From a virus: a DNA stretch of 36,021 nt. The position numbers were made by a program, and so were the translations under genes. The notes below the pieces were generated by a model. That model saw only the letters and a list, made by a program, of their open reading frames with translations, was not told the DNA's origin and made no database searches. Location of the stretch: positions 1 through 36,021 of the IMG/VR virus record IMGVR_UViG_3300004770_000003, one strand, 5' to 3'. Of the stretch, positions 15,891 to 24,280 are shown piece after piece (position 1 is the stretch's first letter; each line of letters opens with the position of its first letter).

Positions 15891-15892
15891 GT

Positions 15893-15906
15893 GGGGTGTG
15901 TATATC
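15893..15906. promoter_or_regulatory. Recurrent motif with overlapping promoter-like boxes before the cupin gene
   Basis: GGGGTGTGTATATC on the plus strand. On the minus strand TTGTGA, 17 bases, then TATACA reads as a -35/-10 pair whose -10 lies inside the motif, only eight bases before the ATG, so any transcript from it would be nearly leaderless. Confidence 0.4.
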
Positions 15907-15931
15907 AGTAGGAAGGTAACTTCACAAAAAG

Positions 15932-18829
15932 TTATTGACCCGATTCGCTACTTTCCCACGAGGCAACGATGGCAGCAATGGTCAGGGGAACCGGAAGGGA
16001 CTGACGGAAGTAAAGATCCACACCATCTTTCCAGTTGGAGGAAAGAGAAACCCTTTCAAACCCAAAAAAAGCTGGGGGTGAAGAATCCATGACATCCGTG
16101 GTATGCCTAGATGGTAATCCAAACCAGTTGGTGCCATCCGTGGAGTATTCCCCTGCTATTGAGTTAAAAACTTTTACGTTCATCTTTGCGATTCTCATGC
16201 GTCTGCCAGCACTCGTTCCGTCCTGCAAATCCCTTTGGAGCATTTGTGGGACAAGGGTTGAAGTGTAAGGAAGACCGACTAGGGCATAATTGACTGGTGT
16301 CTGGAGGGTGATGGATCCATTGGATACCGTGGTATTGATGACGGGGTTGACCACTCCGTAGGTGGTGATGCCATTGGTGGTCACTCCACCCCACACGGAA
16401 ACTGTTTGCCCTTCCAAATGGGAAAGACCAGTGAGTACCGTGTTTGTTAAATTATATGATCCGTAGGTGGCAATGCCTCCGTTGGCAGTAGTTCCTAAAG
16501 TGGTGCTAGAACAAGTAAAAGAAAACTTAGTGGTCGTGGTAGCAGTTGCAATGTACGTGCCATTATAGCTATAGGGAATAGCAGCATCAGTGTTCACAAA
16601 CCCTGCGATATTTGCTTGGAATGTGGATCCCACGGAAACCCCATGTGGGGTTGCTAAGGTCATTGTTGCTGTTGTGCCTGTACGTGTCACATTGGTGATG
16701 ACAATGCTTGTTGTGGGATTGACCAACTTTCCTGCATCCACGTACCACCAAGAGGACTTGTCTGCCGTATCAAGTGCCAGACGCATGCCTGTCTTGAAGC
16801 GTTCAATATACCGGACGGTAGCACCATTGATTGTCCTATTGACTAGCATCCAGACCTCATCTTCTCCCGTGGTGGATCCGATGGTTGCCACCGATTCTAT
16901 AATGCCACTGGTCACCTGACGTGATGATCCACAGACCTGTTGTTCCCTTTCATAGGTCATGGAAACGAGTTGTCCGTCACTCCTGACCATCCACAAAATG
17001 GCATCAGGGGATCGTTGGAAAGCAGTTTCTACGATGGTGGGACGGGTAATGTGCTCGGCAAGGGAAGTCAGGTCGGCTGAAACCCATGTTTCCGAGGAAT
17101 AATCATAGATCAGTTCACGGACTTTTCGTGCCATCCGTTGAATGTAGAGGATTGTGTCGTTGACAATTGATGCCATGCCACCGGCACTTCCGTAGTTGGA
17201 ATGACGTTTTGCCACCACATTGGTTGGGGTGAGGGGACGAGTTCCGTCTGCTGATCCGAGTGACCATTCTCCCTGAGTGGTTCCAATAATAAGAAGGGTC
17301 TTTGGTAGCATCCATCGAATCAGACCACCGGAAGCAGAAGATAGGGTGAATAAATAACTATCAGCATCGTAGGCACCTTGTTTGAAATTCTGAAAATCGT
17401 TGGAATAACTACCCCAGATGGTGGATGGCAGGAGATTGGTTCCAGCAAAGACCAAACGACTCTCGTACATCGTGCACGTATTGGGATAGCCTTGGACGGC
17501 AGAAAATGCTCCTTCTCTCCAAATGGGAGTGGAATTGGTGGAGGCCAAGGATCCGATGACCGTTGCCGAGGCGTAAGGGGCAAAAGTTGCCGTGATGTTA
17601 GAACTTGTTCCTGTGGCAGCAACCGTGAGCACAAAGGTCGTGGAATTGGTGATGGAAGCAATGGCAGCACCGGATGGAATGTTGGTGCCTGAGATCCCCA
17701 TCCCAACCAGAAGACCCGTAGTGGAGGCAGTCGTGACCGTGGTGGTGCTATTGGTGGTGATTGTGTAAGTGGAGGGAGTAGTGACTGCCGTAATCTTCAC
17801 TAGTCCCTTGATTACAGGGTCAATGGCTTGAAGCATGGCACGAGGGGCAACAGAGGCACCTGTCGTGCTACTGCTCGTGGTCACAAACCGAAAGTAAGTC
17901 AGGATGGTGGTCGTGCCAGAGGTAGTAGCATTATAGTCGTTGTTAGAATAAAATGTTCTTACTGTAGACCAGTTGACGTTGTCGGTGGAGTATTGGAGGG
18001 CAAGGTTTGCTGTCCAAATACCAAAGGTCTGAAAGTTCCAAGCACCGAGGATTTGGATGGTGGAAGAAGTGGAATTACTGAGTAAACTCTGGGACAGGTA
18101 ATTGGTTCCATTGGGGTAATTGATTTCCCAATAGGCATTGACGTGACCGGACAAGAATGTGTTGAAGGCAGAAGAGGTGACCGTGATGGATCCACTGGTG
18201 GCAGAGGGGGTGACCGTAGTTGCCGTGTAATTTTGATCTAGCATGGGTGCCCACTTCCAAGGGACTTCACCTACGGTAAAAGGTGGATTGTAGGAATTGA
18301 CACCCCAATAGGACACCCTCATGGGTGGGTAACTGGGGTGGGTCAAGTAGACGATATTGTTAATCTGGATCATGTTGATCCCTCGGAGGTCGGCCTCTTG
18401 GTAGGGCACTGGTGTTCCGACACTACCGGACGAGGCAGCATAGACGGGTGCCGTACTCGTGGAGGCATAAGTTAGTCCCACTGCTTCCAAGGGAGCACCG
18501 GAAGCATAGGTGACACCATTCCATGTTTGGGTAGATGGGTAGGTCATCAAGGCACCGTTCTGCCAAAAACGGATGTACCCCACACCGATTTCCATGATGA
18601 TTCGATTGGAATCTGAAAGGTTCAAACCAAAAAGACGGCAACGTGTGGTGGATGACTTGGCAGCACCCAAGTACTCGGTGCCACTACGACGGTTGGCAGA
18701 CCCGTAGGGGGTGATCAGGTAGTTCTCTAGTTTCTTGCAACCGGAACGGTACTTATCAATGGAGGTACGTGCCTCCATGTAGGGACTCAACTCCCCAGCA
18801 TTAAAGGAGGAGATGATGTCGTTGATCAT
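15932..18829 (-). CDS. Tail tubular protein B (gp12-like nozzle)
   Basis: 965 residues. The start, MINDIISSFNAGELSPYMEARTSIDKY followed by GCKKLENYLITPYGSANRRSGTEYLG, is characteristic of tail tubular protein B of podoviruses (FN.GELSP...R.D...Y..GC...NF...P.G...RRPGT). The body is beta-rich with Thr/Ser-rich inserted modules, and later segments such as FQNFKQGAYDADSYLFTL and HSNYGSAGGMASIVNDTILYIQR also fit this family. It forms the distal nozzle of the short tail. Its ATG overlaps the stop of the tubular A gene by four bases. It is slightly longer than T7 gp12, with extra beta modules between about 350 and 450 and 700 and 830. Confidence 0.85.
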   Translation of the reverse strand: MINDIISSFNAGELSPYMEARTSIDKYRSGCKKLENYLITPYGSANRRSGTEYLGAAKSSTTRCRLFGLNLSDSNRIIMEIGVGYIRFWQNGALMTYPSTQTWNGVTYASGAPLEAVGLTYASTSTAPVYAASSGSVGTPVPYQEADLRGINMIQINNIVYLTHPSYPPMRVSYWGVNSYNPPFTVGEVPWKWAPMLDQNYTATTVTPSATSGSITVTSSAFNTFLSGHVNAYWEINYPNGTNYLSQSLLSNSTSSTIQILGAWNFQTFGIWTANLALQYSTDNVNWSTVRTFYSNNDYNATTSGTTTILTYFRFVTTSSSTTGASVAPRAMLQAIDPVIKGLVKITAVTTPSTYTITTNSTTTVTTASTTGLLVGMGISGTNIPSGAAIASITNSTTFVLTVAATGTSSNITATFAPYASATVIGSLASTNSTPIWREGAFSAVQGYPNTCTMYESRLVFAGTNLLPSTIWGSYSNDFQNFKQGAYDADSYLFTLSSASGGLIRWMLPKTLLIIGTTQGEWSLGSADGTRPLTPTNVVAKRHSNYGSAGGMASIVNDTILYIQRMARKVRELIYDYSSETWVSADLTSLAEHITRPTIVETAFQRSPDAILWMVRSDGQLVSMTYEREQQVCGSSRQVTSGIIESVATIGSTTGEDEVWMLVNRTINGATVRYIERFKTGMRLALDTADKSSWWYVDAGKLVNPTTSIVITNVTRTGTTATMTLATPHGVSVGSTFQANIAGFVNTDAAIPYSYNGTYIATATTTTKFSFTCSSTTLGTTANGGIATYGSYNLTNTVLTGLSHLEGQTVSVWGGVTTNGITTYGVVNPVINTTVSNGSITLQTPVNYALVGLPYTSTLVPQMLQRDLQDGTSAGRRMRIAKMNVKVFNSIAGEYSTDGTNWFGLPSRHTTDVMDSSPPAFFGFERVSLSSNWKDGVDLYFRQSLPVPLTIAAIVASWESSESGQ

Positions 18830-19419
18830 GGAAGGGAACCGGAGAACCTAGATTGGACGAGGGGGGAATTGACCCATGCCATGACCTTCTTGGGTTTGCT
18901 CTGGTTGGCATCAATGCGTCCTGCCTCGGCAATGGACAACTTGAACTGCTGGAGGAGTTGGTTTTTTAAGTTCAGATCCCCTGCAAGTGGCTTGCAAAGG
19001 TCACTGGCAAGTTTCAATGCCACCACTTCCACAAAGGTCGTGGAAAAAATGCTGGGGTCGGGATTATTAGAAACGTAGTAGATGTTTGCGTAGGTTTCGT
19101 CGGTCAGCAAGGATGTCCCTTGAATCTCAAAGACTGCCGTCATATCGACGTAACCATAATCGTTGAAAGCAATGATTTTGCCGTAGTCGGCAGGTAACTG
19201 ATAAGAATAAGACCAATTAAAAGAGGGAGCCGTTGTGTTCTGGGCAAGGACGGCAGAGGAGGTTGCAAAACCCCACGTATTGAGCATGAGACATTCTTTG
19301 ACCACCACCGGATAGAACAAGTTGCAGAATCGTGCCTCCATCGAACCATCCGTGAGGGAGGTGATTGATTGGTCTCCGATCTTGGCTAAAGCCAAGTTGC
19401 AAATGGTGATGGAATCCAT
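18826..19419 (-). CDS. Tail tubular protein A (gp11-like adaptor)
   Basis: 197 residues. ITICNLALAKIGDQSITSLTDGSMEARFCNLFYPVVVKECLMLNTWGFATS is the typical opening of podovirus tail tubular protein A / head-tail adaptor (N.AL..lG...I.sl.d.s..A..c...Y......L....W.FA). It would connect the portal to the nozzle. The C-terminal helical part (LKLASDLCKPLAGDLNLKNQLLQQFKLSIAEAGRID) also fits. It is the first gene after the terminator that follows the capsid gene, so it depends on read-through or on a promoter I could not identify. No Shine-Dalgarno is seen before the ATG. Confidence 0.85.
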   Translation of the reverse strand: MDSITICNLALAKIGDQSITSLTDGSMEARFCNLFYPVVVKECLMLNTWGFATSSAVLAQNTTAPSFNWSYSYQLPADYGKIIAFNDYGYVDMTAVFEIQGTSLLTDETYANIYYVSNNPDPSIFSTTFVEVVALKLASDLCKPLAGDLNLKNQLLQQFKLSIAEAGRIDANQSKPKKVMAWVNSPLVQSRFSGSLP

Positions 19420-19436
19420 GCTGAAAAAATAAAGGT

Positions 19437-19480
19437 TAAAAGAAAGGGGTGAGGTGCCTGATAAAAAAACACCCCACCCC
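19437..19480 (-). terminator. Rho-independent terminator after the capsid gene
   Basis: On the minus strand GGGGTGGGGTG (19480-19470), a 13-base loop and CACCTCACCCC (19456-19446) form an 11-bp stem with one G-U pair, followed by a U-rich tract (TTTCTTTT). It lies 15 bases past the stop of the capsid gene. The plus-strand version has an A-C mismatch, so minus-strand function is favoured. Confidence 0.8.
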
Positions 19481-19494
19481 CGACTTGTGAATAA

Positions 19495-20445
19495 TTACTG
19501 CTTGGTCGTGTCGGTCAGGATCGTGACCACACCTGTATCAAGCAGACGTGTGGCACCGATGACTGCCGTGGAACGAATGACCAGACCGTGACTGAGGTCA
19601 GGACGGATGTCCATGTAGGTCTTGCGTCCACCATCAACCACCACGAGGGCATTTTTCTGGTAAGCAAAGCAAGTGCGAACCAGAGGAGTTCCTGACGTGC
19701 TAAGACCCTCGTAACGGACGATCTTGAAACCAAGGAAGGTGTCAATCTGTCCTGCCACAAGTGCTGCCACTTGTGAATAGAGGGTGTTGGTGACTTCCGT
19801 TGTTGCCAAGAGATCAGCAATTTCAGCAGCACTCACGACAAGGATACGATCCTCAACGGGGGCTTCTGCCTTATCGAGCTTATACTTGGCATAACGAACC
19901 TTATCGATGGTCAGACCGGAGTTGACGGCAGTGCCACCAAACGGCACACGATTGACAGCAATCTGCTGGTTGGTCGTGTCGTAGGCAACGGACTGGGTGA
20001 CTTGGATACCAGAGGAACTGGATGCCGTGGAGGTAGCAGCACCTGTAGCTGCCGTGTTGATGATGGCATCAACCTGACGGTTATAGGCAGCAACCTGACT
20101 CTGCATGATGTCAGAGGAGGGATTGCTGACGTTACCGAGGAAGAGGTCATCAAACTCGTCCACGATGTTTGCGACATCGTAAGGAGTCGGATAAGCCCAC
20201 CGAGTAGGTAGATCAAAGTCTGTGGTAGGAGTGCTAGCGTTCTTGGTGCTAACAGCAGCCATGTTGAGCAGACCCATCTGATTGAAGCGAACGGCAGCAC
20301 CGTTAGCCTGTACGAGTTTGCAACGATCTTTCAGACGTGAATCCAACTGTTGGAGCAAAAGCTGCCAACTGTTTTGGTACATGATCTGATAGTGCTGGGG
20401 AATGACTGTCAGGTTTTGACCTGCAGCAGGAGAGTTAAAAGCCAT
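19495..20445 (-). CDS. Major capsid protein
   Basis: 316 residues, between scaffold and tail adaptor, the usual place. Features fit podovirus-type HK97-fold capsid proteins: an N-terminal helical region (YQNSWQLLLQQLDSRLKDRCK), the phrase PTRWAYPTPYDVANIVDEFDDL, a strand RILVVSAAEIADLL and a C-terminal DIRPDLSHGLVIRSTAVIGATRLLDTGVVTI. There is no N-terminal extension that would suggest a cleaved prohead arm. It is flanked by two terminators and has its own candidate promoter and a leader of about 150 bases, so it is a separate, probably highly expressed, transcription unit. No Shine-Dalgarno is visible before the ATG, which is unexpected for such a gene. Confidence 0.87.
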   Translation of the reverse strand: MAFNSPAAGQNLTVIPQHYQIMYQNSWQLLLQQLDSRLKDRCKLVQANGAAVRFNQMGLLNMAAVSTKNASTPTTDFDLPTRWAYPTPYDVANIVDEFDDLFLGNVSNPSSDIMQSQVAAYNRQVDAIINTAATGAATSTASSSSGIQVTQSVAYDTTNQQIAVNRVPFGGTAVNSGLTIDKVRYAKYKLDKAEAPVEDRILVVSAAEIADLLATTEVTNTLYSQVAALVAGQIDTFLGFKIVRYEGLSTSGTPLVRTCFAYQKNALVVVDGGRKTYMDIRPDLSHGLVIRSTAVIGATRLLDTGVVTILTDTTKQ

Positions 20446-20598
20446 AGTGTTGAGTAGTTGGGTTCCCTTGGGGTTGGTTGGGGAACCGTGTGGAGTTGAT
20501 GACCAGTTTCCTCTGATTGTCCCAATCGGGGTCAGGTTCTCTCTGGGTCAAATCCAACTACTCAGGCCGAAAATCGGTTATCTCTCGTTGGGTTTGTA
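20446..20598 (-). promoter_or_regulatory. Structured 5' leader of the capsid mRNA
   Basis: The leader between the predicted start site near 20598 and the capsid ATG holds an 11-bp perfect inverted repeat, CCAACTACTCA (20554-20564) with TGAGTAGTTGG (20451-20461), 89 bases apart. Nested inside is GGTTCCC (20461-20467) with GGGAACC (20481-20487), a 7-bp stem with a 13-base loop. Pairing would place the start codon beside the base of a long hairpin and could regulate translation or protect the mRNA. Confidence 0.5.
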
Positions 20599-20604
20599 AA
20601 TCTT

Positions 20605-20633
20605 GGTTTACAAGAGGTGTATATACTGGTCAA
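20605..20633 (-). promoter_or_regulatory. Candidate capsid promoter with motif in the spacer
   Basis: On the minus strand TTGACC (20633-20628), a 17-base spacer and TAAACC (20610-20605). The spacer contains the recurrent motif (20614-20626, GAGGTGTATATAC on the plus strand), so a protein bound there would directly contact or block RNA polymerase. Confidence 0.5.
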
Positions 20634-20654
20634 CAAGTTTCAATCTGGACATCT

Positions 20655-20691
20655 AAAGAAAAACCCCCACCCCGATTGAAGGGTGAGGGTT
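20655..20691 (-). terminator. Rho-independent terminator after the scaffold gene
   Basis: On the minus strand AACCCTCACCC (20691-20681), an eight-base loop and GGGTGGGGGTT (20672-20662) form an 11-bp stem with one wobble pair, followed by TTTTCTTT. It lies 20 bases past the scaffold stop and insulates the capsid unit from upstream transcription. The stem resembles that of the terminator after the capsid gene. Confidence 0.78.
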
Positions 20692-20711
20692 CCTCAAGGT
20701 CGGACGAGCAA

Positions 20712-21668
20712 CTATCCGTTCTTGATCAAGTCTGCCACCATGCCGACCACTTCACGGTCACCTGCCACAAACCTCTGGTGGTAGGGGTTTTGGGGGTTAC
20801 GCATGATGTCAATGCCACGTGCCTGACCTGCCATAAAGGTTGCTGTGGAATCTGAGGAAACGATCTTATCGTCACTGACCATCCGAGAAAACCTCTCTAG
20901 TGCCACAATGACGTTGGGATCACTCAGTCCCTTGCTATTGGGATCCAGTCCAGTGACCTGACAGGCACGTTTTACGACTGCCATGTTTGTCTCGTACTTC
21001 TCACCCCATGCTTGTTCTAGTGCCTTCTGCCCCTCGGTGTATTCCTTTTGGAGCACTTGAGCCTGTTCTTGGGCACGTGCAGCTTCCAAGGTTGCGTAGT
21101 ATTTGACGGCCTCGGATGCCTGAGTGGGAGTCAATCCATTCTTGTGGGCAACCTCATTAAATCCCTTGATGACGTTGGAATCCAAGGTGACACCCTCTGG
21201 GATGCCATCTACCTTGGTCGGGTACTTGTCGGCACTTTCTGGGACTCCTCTTTTGGCATTGAATGCTGCCCATTCTTCCGGTGAGGACTTTTCGTTGGGC
21301 ATGATGACGGCATCTGCCTTCTTCCCCATCAGTCTCTGGAGGTTGATGTAGGATTTCGCTAGTGCCTCGTTGTTCTTAAACTGACCGAGGATCTGCTTGT
21401 CGTTGGCAAACTCGGCTGGGAGTCGGTCTAGCCAACCTTCGTTAAATTCCCCCTTTTCGTTGAGTGCCCACGGGTTCTCAGTCGATGAAGTTGGTGTCGT
21501 CGGGGAGGTAGTCCCTCCAGTTGTTTGATCGAGTAGACTTCCGGTTCCGGTGGGGGTCGATGTCGTCGTACTCGTCGTGATCGGGTTCTCGACTGCTGTT
21601 TGTGCTGCCAGCAGTGCGTTGCCGTCTACGGGAGTCACTGAGACTCCTTCTCCTGTGATGATGCTCAT
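20712..21668 (-). CDS. Scaffolding protein
   Basis: 318 residues. An N-terminal low-complexity Thr/Ser-rich part (about 25-65) is followed by WLDRLPAEFANDKQILGQFKNNEALAKSYINLQRLMGKKADAVIMPNEKSSPEEWAAFNAKRGVPESADKY, a pattern typical of podovirus capsid assembly scaffolds, then an Ala/Glu/Gln-rich coiled-coil section at about 195-235 (LEAARAQEQAQVLQKEYTEGQK) and a basic C-terminal tail. It would template prohead assembly and leave before DNA packaging. It is the last gene before a terminator. The start shares one base with the stop of the gene before it (TAATG). Confidence 0.8.
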   Translation of the reverse strand: MSIITGEGVSVTPVDGNALLAAQTAVENPITTSTTTSTPTGTGSLLDQTTGGTTSPTTPTSSTENPWALNEKGEFNEGWLDRLPAEFANDKQILGQFKNNEALAKSYINLQRLMGKKADAVIMPNEKSSPEEWAAFNAKRGVPESADKYPTKVDGIPEGVTLDSNVIKGFNEVAHKNGLTPTQASEAVKYYATLEAARAQEQAQVLQKEYTEGQKALEQAWGEKYETNMAVVKRACQVTGLDPNSKGLSDPNVIVALERFSRMVSDDKIVSSDSTATFMAGQARGIDIMRNPQNPYHQRFVAGDREVVGMVADLIKNG

Positions 21669-21895
21669 TAGGTTTCATGGGGTTGGGTGTTTGCTACAAT
21701 GCCCAAAGGTGTATTGACACCTCTGGACAAAAATTCACTGTGCTCAAGGGGGGAGTGATTCTCCTTGTGCCACTGGATGTATGCTGGGGATCGGGTCACA
21801 TCCGTGGACTCTTCAACCGTGGGTTGCTCACTACTCTCGTTCACCGTAGGGTGCTCACTACTCTCGTTTTGCTTTCGTTTTCTTGGGTGCTTCAT
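21668..21895 (-). CDS. Small repeat-containing protein between scaffold and Bbp19-like genes
   Basis: 75 residues, hydrophilic. A basic start (MKHPRKRKQ) is followed by two copies of a nine-residue acidic repeat (SSEHPTVNE, SSEQPTVEE) and SPAYIQWHKENHSPLEHSEFLSRG. The ATG lies 38 bases inside the preceding gene and the stop shares one base with the scaffold start, so it fits tightly into the operon. I do not recognise it. A role as a head assembly accessory is only suggested by position. The end of the gene carries the palindromic regulatory motif (21708-21721) that encodes GVNTP. Confidence 0.55.
   Translation of the reverse strand: MKHPRKRKQNESSEHPTVNESSEQPTVEESTDVTRSPAYIQWHKENHSPLEHSEFLSRGVNTPLGIVANTQPHET
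21708..21721. promoter_or_regulatory. Palindromic motif GGTGTATTGACACC
   Basis: Five-base arms GGTGT and ACACC with a four-base centre, inside the 75-residue gene and 40 bases upstream of the scaffold start. The same layout recurs in the portal gene at 23846-23861. Confidence 0.4.
21826..21868 (-). repeat. 27-bp in-frame tandem repeat
   Basis: The 16-mer GCTCACTACTCTCGTT occurs at 21826-21841 and again at 21853-21868, a period of 27 bases, equal to nine codons in the 75-residue gene. Two copies only. Confidence 0.75.
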
Positions 21896-22118
21896 GGGTT
21901 GCCTTGTAAGAAAGAGCTTTCATGTGGAGGTAGACCTGACGTTGACCGTCCCGTATTGCTGCCTTGATCGGGTCAAATGACCCGTCTGCACTCGGCACAA
22001 AGGCAGGGGCATTGATCCCAAAGACCTTTTCCAAGTGTTCCATGAGGGTGATGCCACTCTCCGTGGTCAGGATGCTGTATGCCTTGGTTTCTTTACTGAT
22101 TGCCACAAACTCACTCAT
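21858..22118 (-). CDS. Bbp19-like head protein
   Basis: 86 residues. The core VFGINAPAFVPSADGSFDPIKAAIRDGQRQVYLHMKALSYK has the features of the Bbp19 family of small podovirus proteins (F....F......D...AA.R.GQR.V...I), which are encoded beside the portal and scaffold genes. A basic tail follows (HEAPKKTKAKRE). Its function is not well established; it may help head assembly. It is coupled to the portal gene by a four-base ATGA overlap. Confidence 0.65.
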   Translation of the reverse strand: MSEFVAISKETKAYSILTTESGITLMEHLEKVFGINAPAFVPSADGSFDPIKAAIRDGQRQVYLHMKALSYKATHEAPKKTKAKRE

Positions 22119-23890
22119 GACTGCTGGATTCCTTTTTGGAGTTGCTGACCTACGGCACTCTGGGGATTGACGCTACCGAGTTGCTGGGCAATTTGTGCAC
22201 CGTGTGCCTGTGCTTGTTGTTGTTGAGCCTGTGCCTGTGCTTGGGCACGTTGCTGCCTCATCTGGGCAATCTCGGCCTCACTTCTCAGGAAGTCTGGGTC
22301 ACCTCCGTTTGCCAGTGCCTTTTCCCTGACGATTTTATCAAAGTTAAAGTTATCTAGGATGGATTGGTCTTGGGTGACCTGCACGGTCTGAAGGGATTGG
22401 GAAACTGCTTCATCAATGGCACTGACACTCCGAGTAGCAATGGCAATGGACATCTTGTTATTGAAGATGACCTGAGGTTCTGGCAGGTATGCTTCACCAC
22501 TTGCCGTAAATTGGATGAGTGCCTTGGGTGGAGGTGGGAAAAGACCTCGACGTGCTAGGATCCCATAGACCCTCTTGATGGTTGGGATGAGTAATTCCGT
22601 GGTGAGTCGGGAATAAGTCGGACTCAGCATGGTCAACTTTTCACTTTCCATAGCACGGACTTGTGTTGCCGTGATGGGAGATCCCCCAGATCCCAGTTCT
22701 TCTTGGGCAAACATCTGGAACATGGGGACATTGAAAGCATCCTCAATGTGTTGCTGCTTCATCTTGATGCGATCCAGACCGACATCGTAACGACCTCCTG
22801 TTGCCCATTCACGTGGCATGGCAGAGGGGTCGGTAGCATTAAAGTAAGTGATGCCTCCTGCCGTGAGATCAGGTTCTCCGTTCATCCCTTCTGGGATCAG
22901 CAGTCGTGGGAAGGCAGTCAGTTCTGCCAATGCGTCCATCTGCTTCTGGAGGAAGTTGACCTGCTTGGCATCAGGGAGTGCCACCCATGAGGGAGACCAA
23001 CCGTAGACTCCGTGCTGCCACTTGAGGAACCGAGAAATAAAGAAAGGTTGCTCGTCGTAACCGGAATCTCTCAGCACATGCTTGGAGGAACATTCCACGT
23101 GAACCGAGGCAAAGGGTTTGTTCTGTCCGTCCTTCTTGGTCTTGTCCCTCTGGTCATCTGTCCGTGGGTAGATGGCATGGATCATCTCCACCTTGTGCTC
23201 GTAGTTCTTGCCGTCACCGGAGTCGTACATCTTCCTGACCTGCTCGGAGACGTTCTCAATGCCGTACTCCTCAACCAGTTGCCTCACGGTCATCTCCTTA
23301 CGAATAAAAATCACGTCACAATACCCTTCGTTATTTTCACTGGCAGCAAAGGTGCCGAGGTCAAAGGTCTTGAACAGGAGGGGACAATAGGCACCGGAAT
23401 CCACGTAGAGGGCAGCAGTCCCAAAGGCACCACGGTCAAGGTGGCACTCGTGGATCGTGTTATAGAAATTGCTACGTGCTAGTTCCTCTAAGATGACCTC
23501 GGTGCAGTCGGCAAAGTATTCACTGACTCCCTCACCGTCTTCTAGGTTTTCCGGTGCTGCTAGTTGGCACCAAGCACTCCCTGCATCGTTGCAGTAGGAC
23601 ATGATCCCTGCTGCCATCGTCTGATTGGCACGGACAGCAGTCGTGTCAAAGAGTTGGGTCTCACGGTCAAGGTTGGGTGAATACTGCTTATTGAGGATAT
23701 ACGACTTCCTTGGCATGACGTAGGTGGCAAGTTGCTGCCACATGCTCATCCAATAGTTGCGTTCCACGTCCAAAGATGACCACCTTGCCATGATCGATGC
23801 TGCTAGATCCGTCTTACCCATCTTCTTGCCCTTTTTGACAGGAGTGGGTGTATTGACACCCTTGGGTGCAGTGAGTTGGGTGTCTGCCAT
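22115..23890 (-). CDS. Portal (head-to-tail connector) protein
   Basis: 591 residues. RWSSLDVERNYWMSMWQQLATYVMPRKS, the stretch around LFDTTAVRANQTMAAGIMSY and the central HVECSSKHVLRDSGYDEQPFFISRFLKWQHGVYGWSPSWVALPDAKQVN are typical of the T7-type head-tail connector family. The C-terminus is a Gln/Ala-rich tail (about 545-591, many QAQ units), as often seen in portals. Twelve copies would form the ring through which TerL pumps DNA. The N-terminal KGVNTPTPVKK segment is encoded by a perfect palindromic copy of the dispersed motif. No Shine-Dalgarno is seen; it starts 15 bases after the previous gene. Confidence 0.88.
   Translation of the reverse strand: MADTQLTAPKGVNTPTPVKKGKKMGKTDLAASIMARWSSLDVERNYWMSMWQQLATYVMPRKSYILNKQYSPNLDRETQLFDTTAVRANQTMAAGIMSYCNDAGSAWCQLAAPENLEDGEGVSEYFADCTEVILEELARSNFYNTIHECHLDRGAFGTAALYVDSGAYCPLLFKTFDLGTFAASENNEGYCDVIFIRKEMTVRQLVEEYGIENVSEQVRKMYDSGDGKNYEHKVEMIHAIYPRTDDQRDKTKKDGQNKPFASVHVECSSKHVLRDSGYDEQPFFISRFLKWQHGVYGWSPSWVALPDAKQVNFLQKQMDALAELTAFPRLLIPEGMNGEPDLTAGGITYFNATDPSAMPREWATGGRYDVGLDRIKMKQQHIEDAFNVPMFQMFAQEELGSGGSPITATQVRAMESEKLTMLSPTYSRLTTELLIPTIKRVYGILARRGLFPPPPKALIQFTASGEAYLPEPQVIFNNKMSIAIATRSVSAIDEAVSQSLQTVQVTQDQSILDNFNFDKIVREKALANGGDPDFLRSEAEIAQMRQQRAQAQAQAQQQQAQAHGAQIAQQLGSVNPQSAVGQQLQKGIQQS
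23846..23861. promoter_or_regulatory. Perfect palindromic motif GGGTGTATTGACACCC in portal gene
   Basis: Six-base arms GGGTGT and ACACCC separated by ATTG, the most symmetric copy of the motif. It lies 30-45 bases inside the portal coding sequence, a position where a bound protein would block elongation rather than initiation. Confidence 0.45.
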
Positions 23891-23905
23891 AATAATTGGG
23901 TGTGG

Positions 23906-24280
23906 TTACTTACCGAGGAGAGAACCGGATGGTGGTGCTACTGCTTGGTTCTGGGTGTCTTGATTGCTTTGCAAGAGGGATGCCTTCATGCCAAATCCTT
24001 GTGATGCCTGTGCCCCTGCCATCTGTTGTGCTAGGGCAATATCCAAAGAGGAAGCCGATGGGGGTGGGGGAGGAACAGGTGCCTTGGGCATGGCAGGGAT
24101 ATTGATTATGGGTGCTGCTGGTGTCGGTGGGATATACGGAGTGCTGCCACCTCCTCCCTTGAAGTTAGCAAGGATTGGTTTATGAGGGAGGATAGGAGGT
24201 AACGGGACACCTCCTGCTAGTGCCATCTCTGGTAATAGGTACGAGACCAACCAACTTACGAAATCTATAACGTCATGCAT
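23906..24280 (-). CDS. Proline-rich protein between terminase and portal genes
   Basis: 124 residues starting MHDVIDFVSWL. The ATG at 24280 overlaps the preceding stop region by 16 bases and is preferred over the in-frame start at 24301. A hydrophobic N-terminus (VIDFVSWLVSYLLPEMALAGGVPLPPIL) could be a membrane helix. A Pro-rich linker follows (TPYIPPTPAAPIINIPAMPKAPVPPPPP), then a Gln/Ala-rich end. Position suggests a virion or assembly protein. The composition is like that of T7-like proteins of unknown role in this interval, but I do not recognise it. Confidence 0.55.
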   Translation of the reverse strand: MHDVIDFVSWLVSYLLPEMALAGGVPLPPILPHKPILANFKGGGGSTPYIPPTPAAPIINIPAMPKAPVPPPPPSASSLDIALAQQMAGAQASQGFGMKASLLQSNQDTQNQAVAPPSGSLLGK

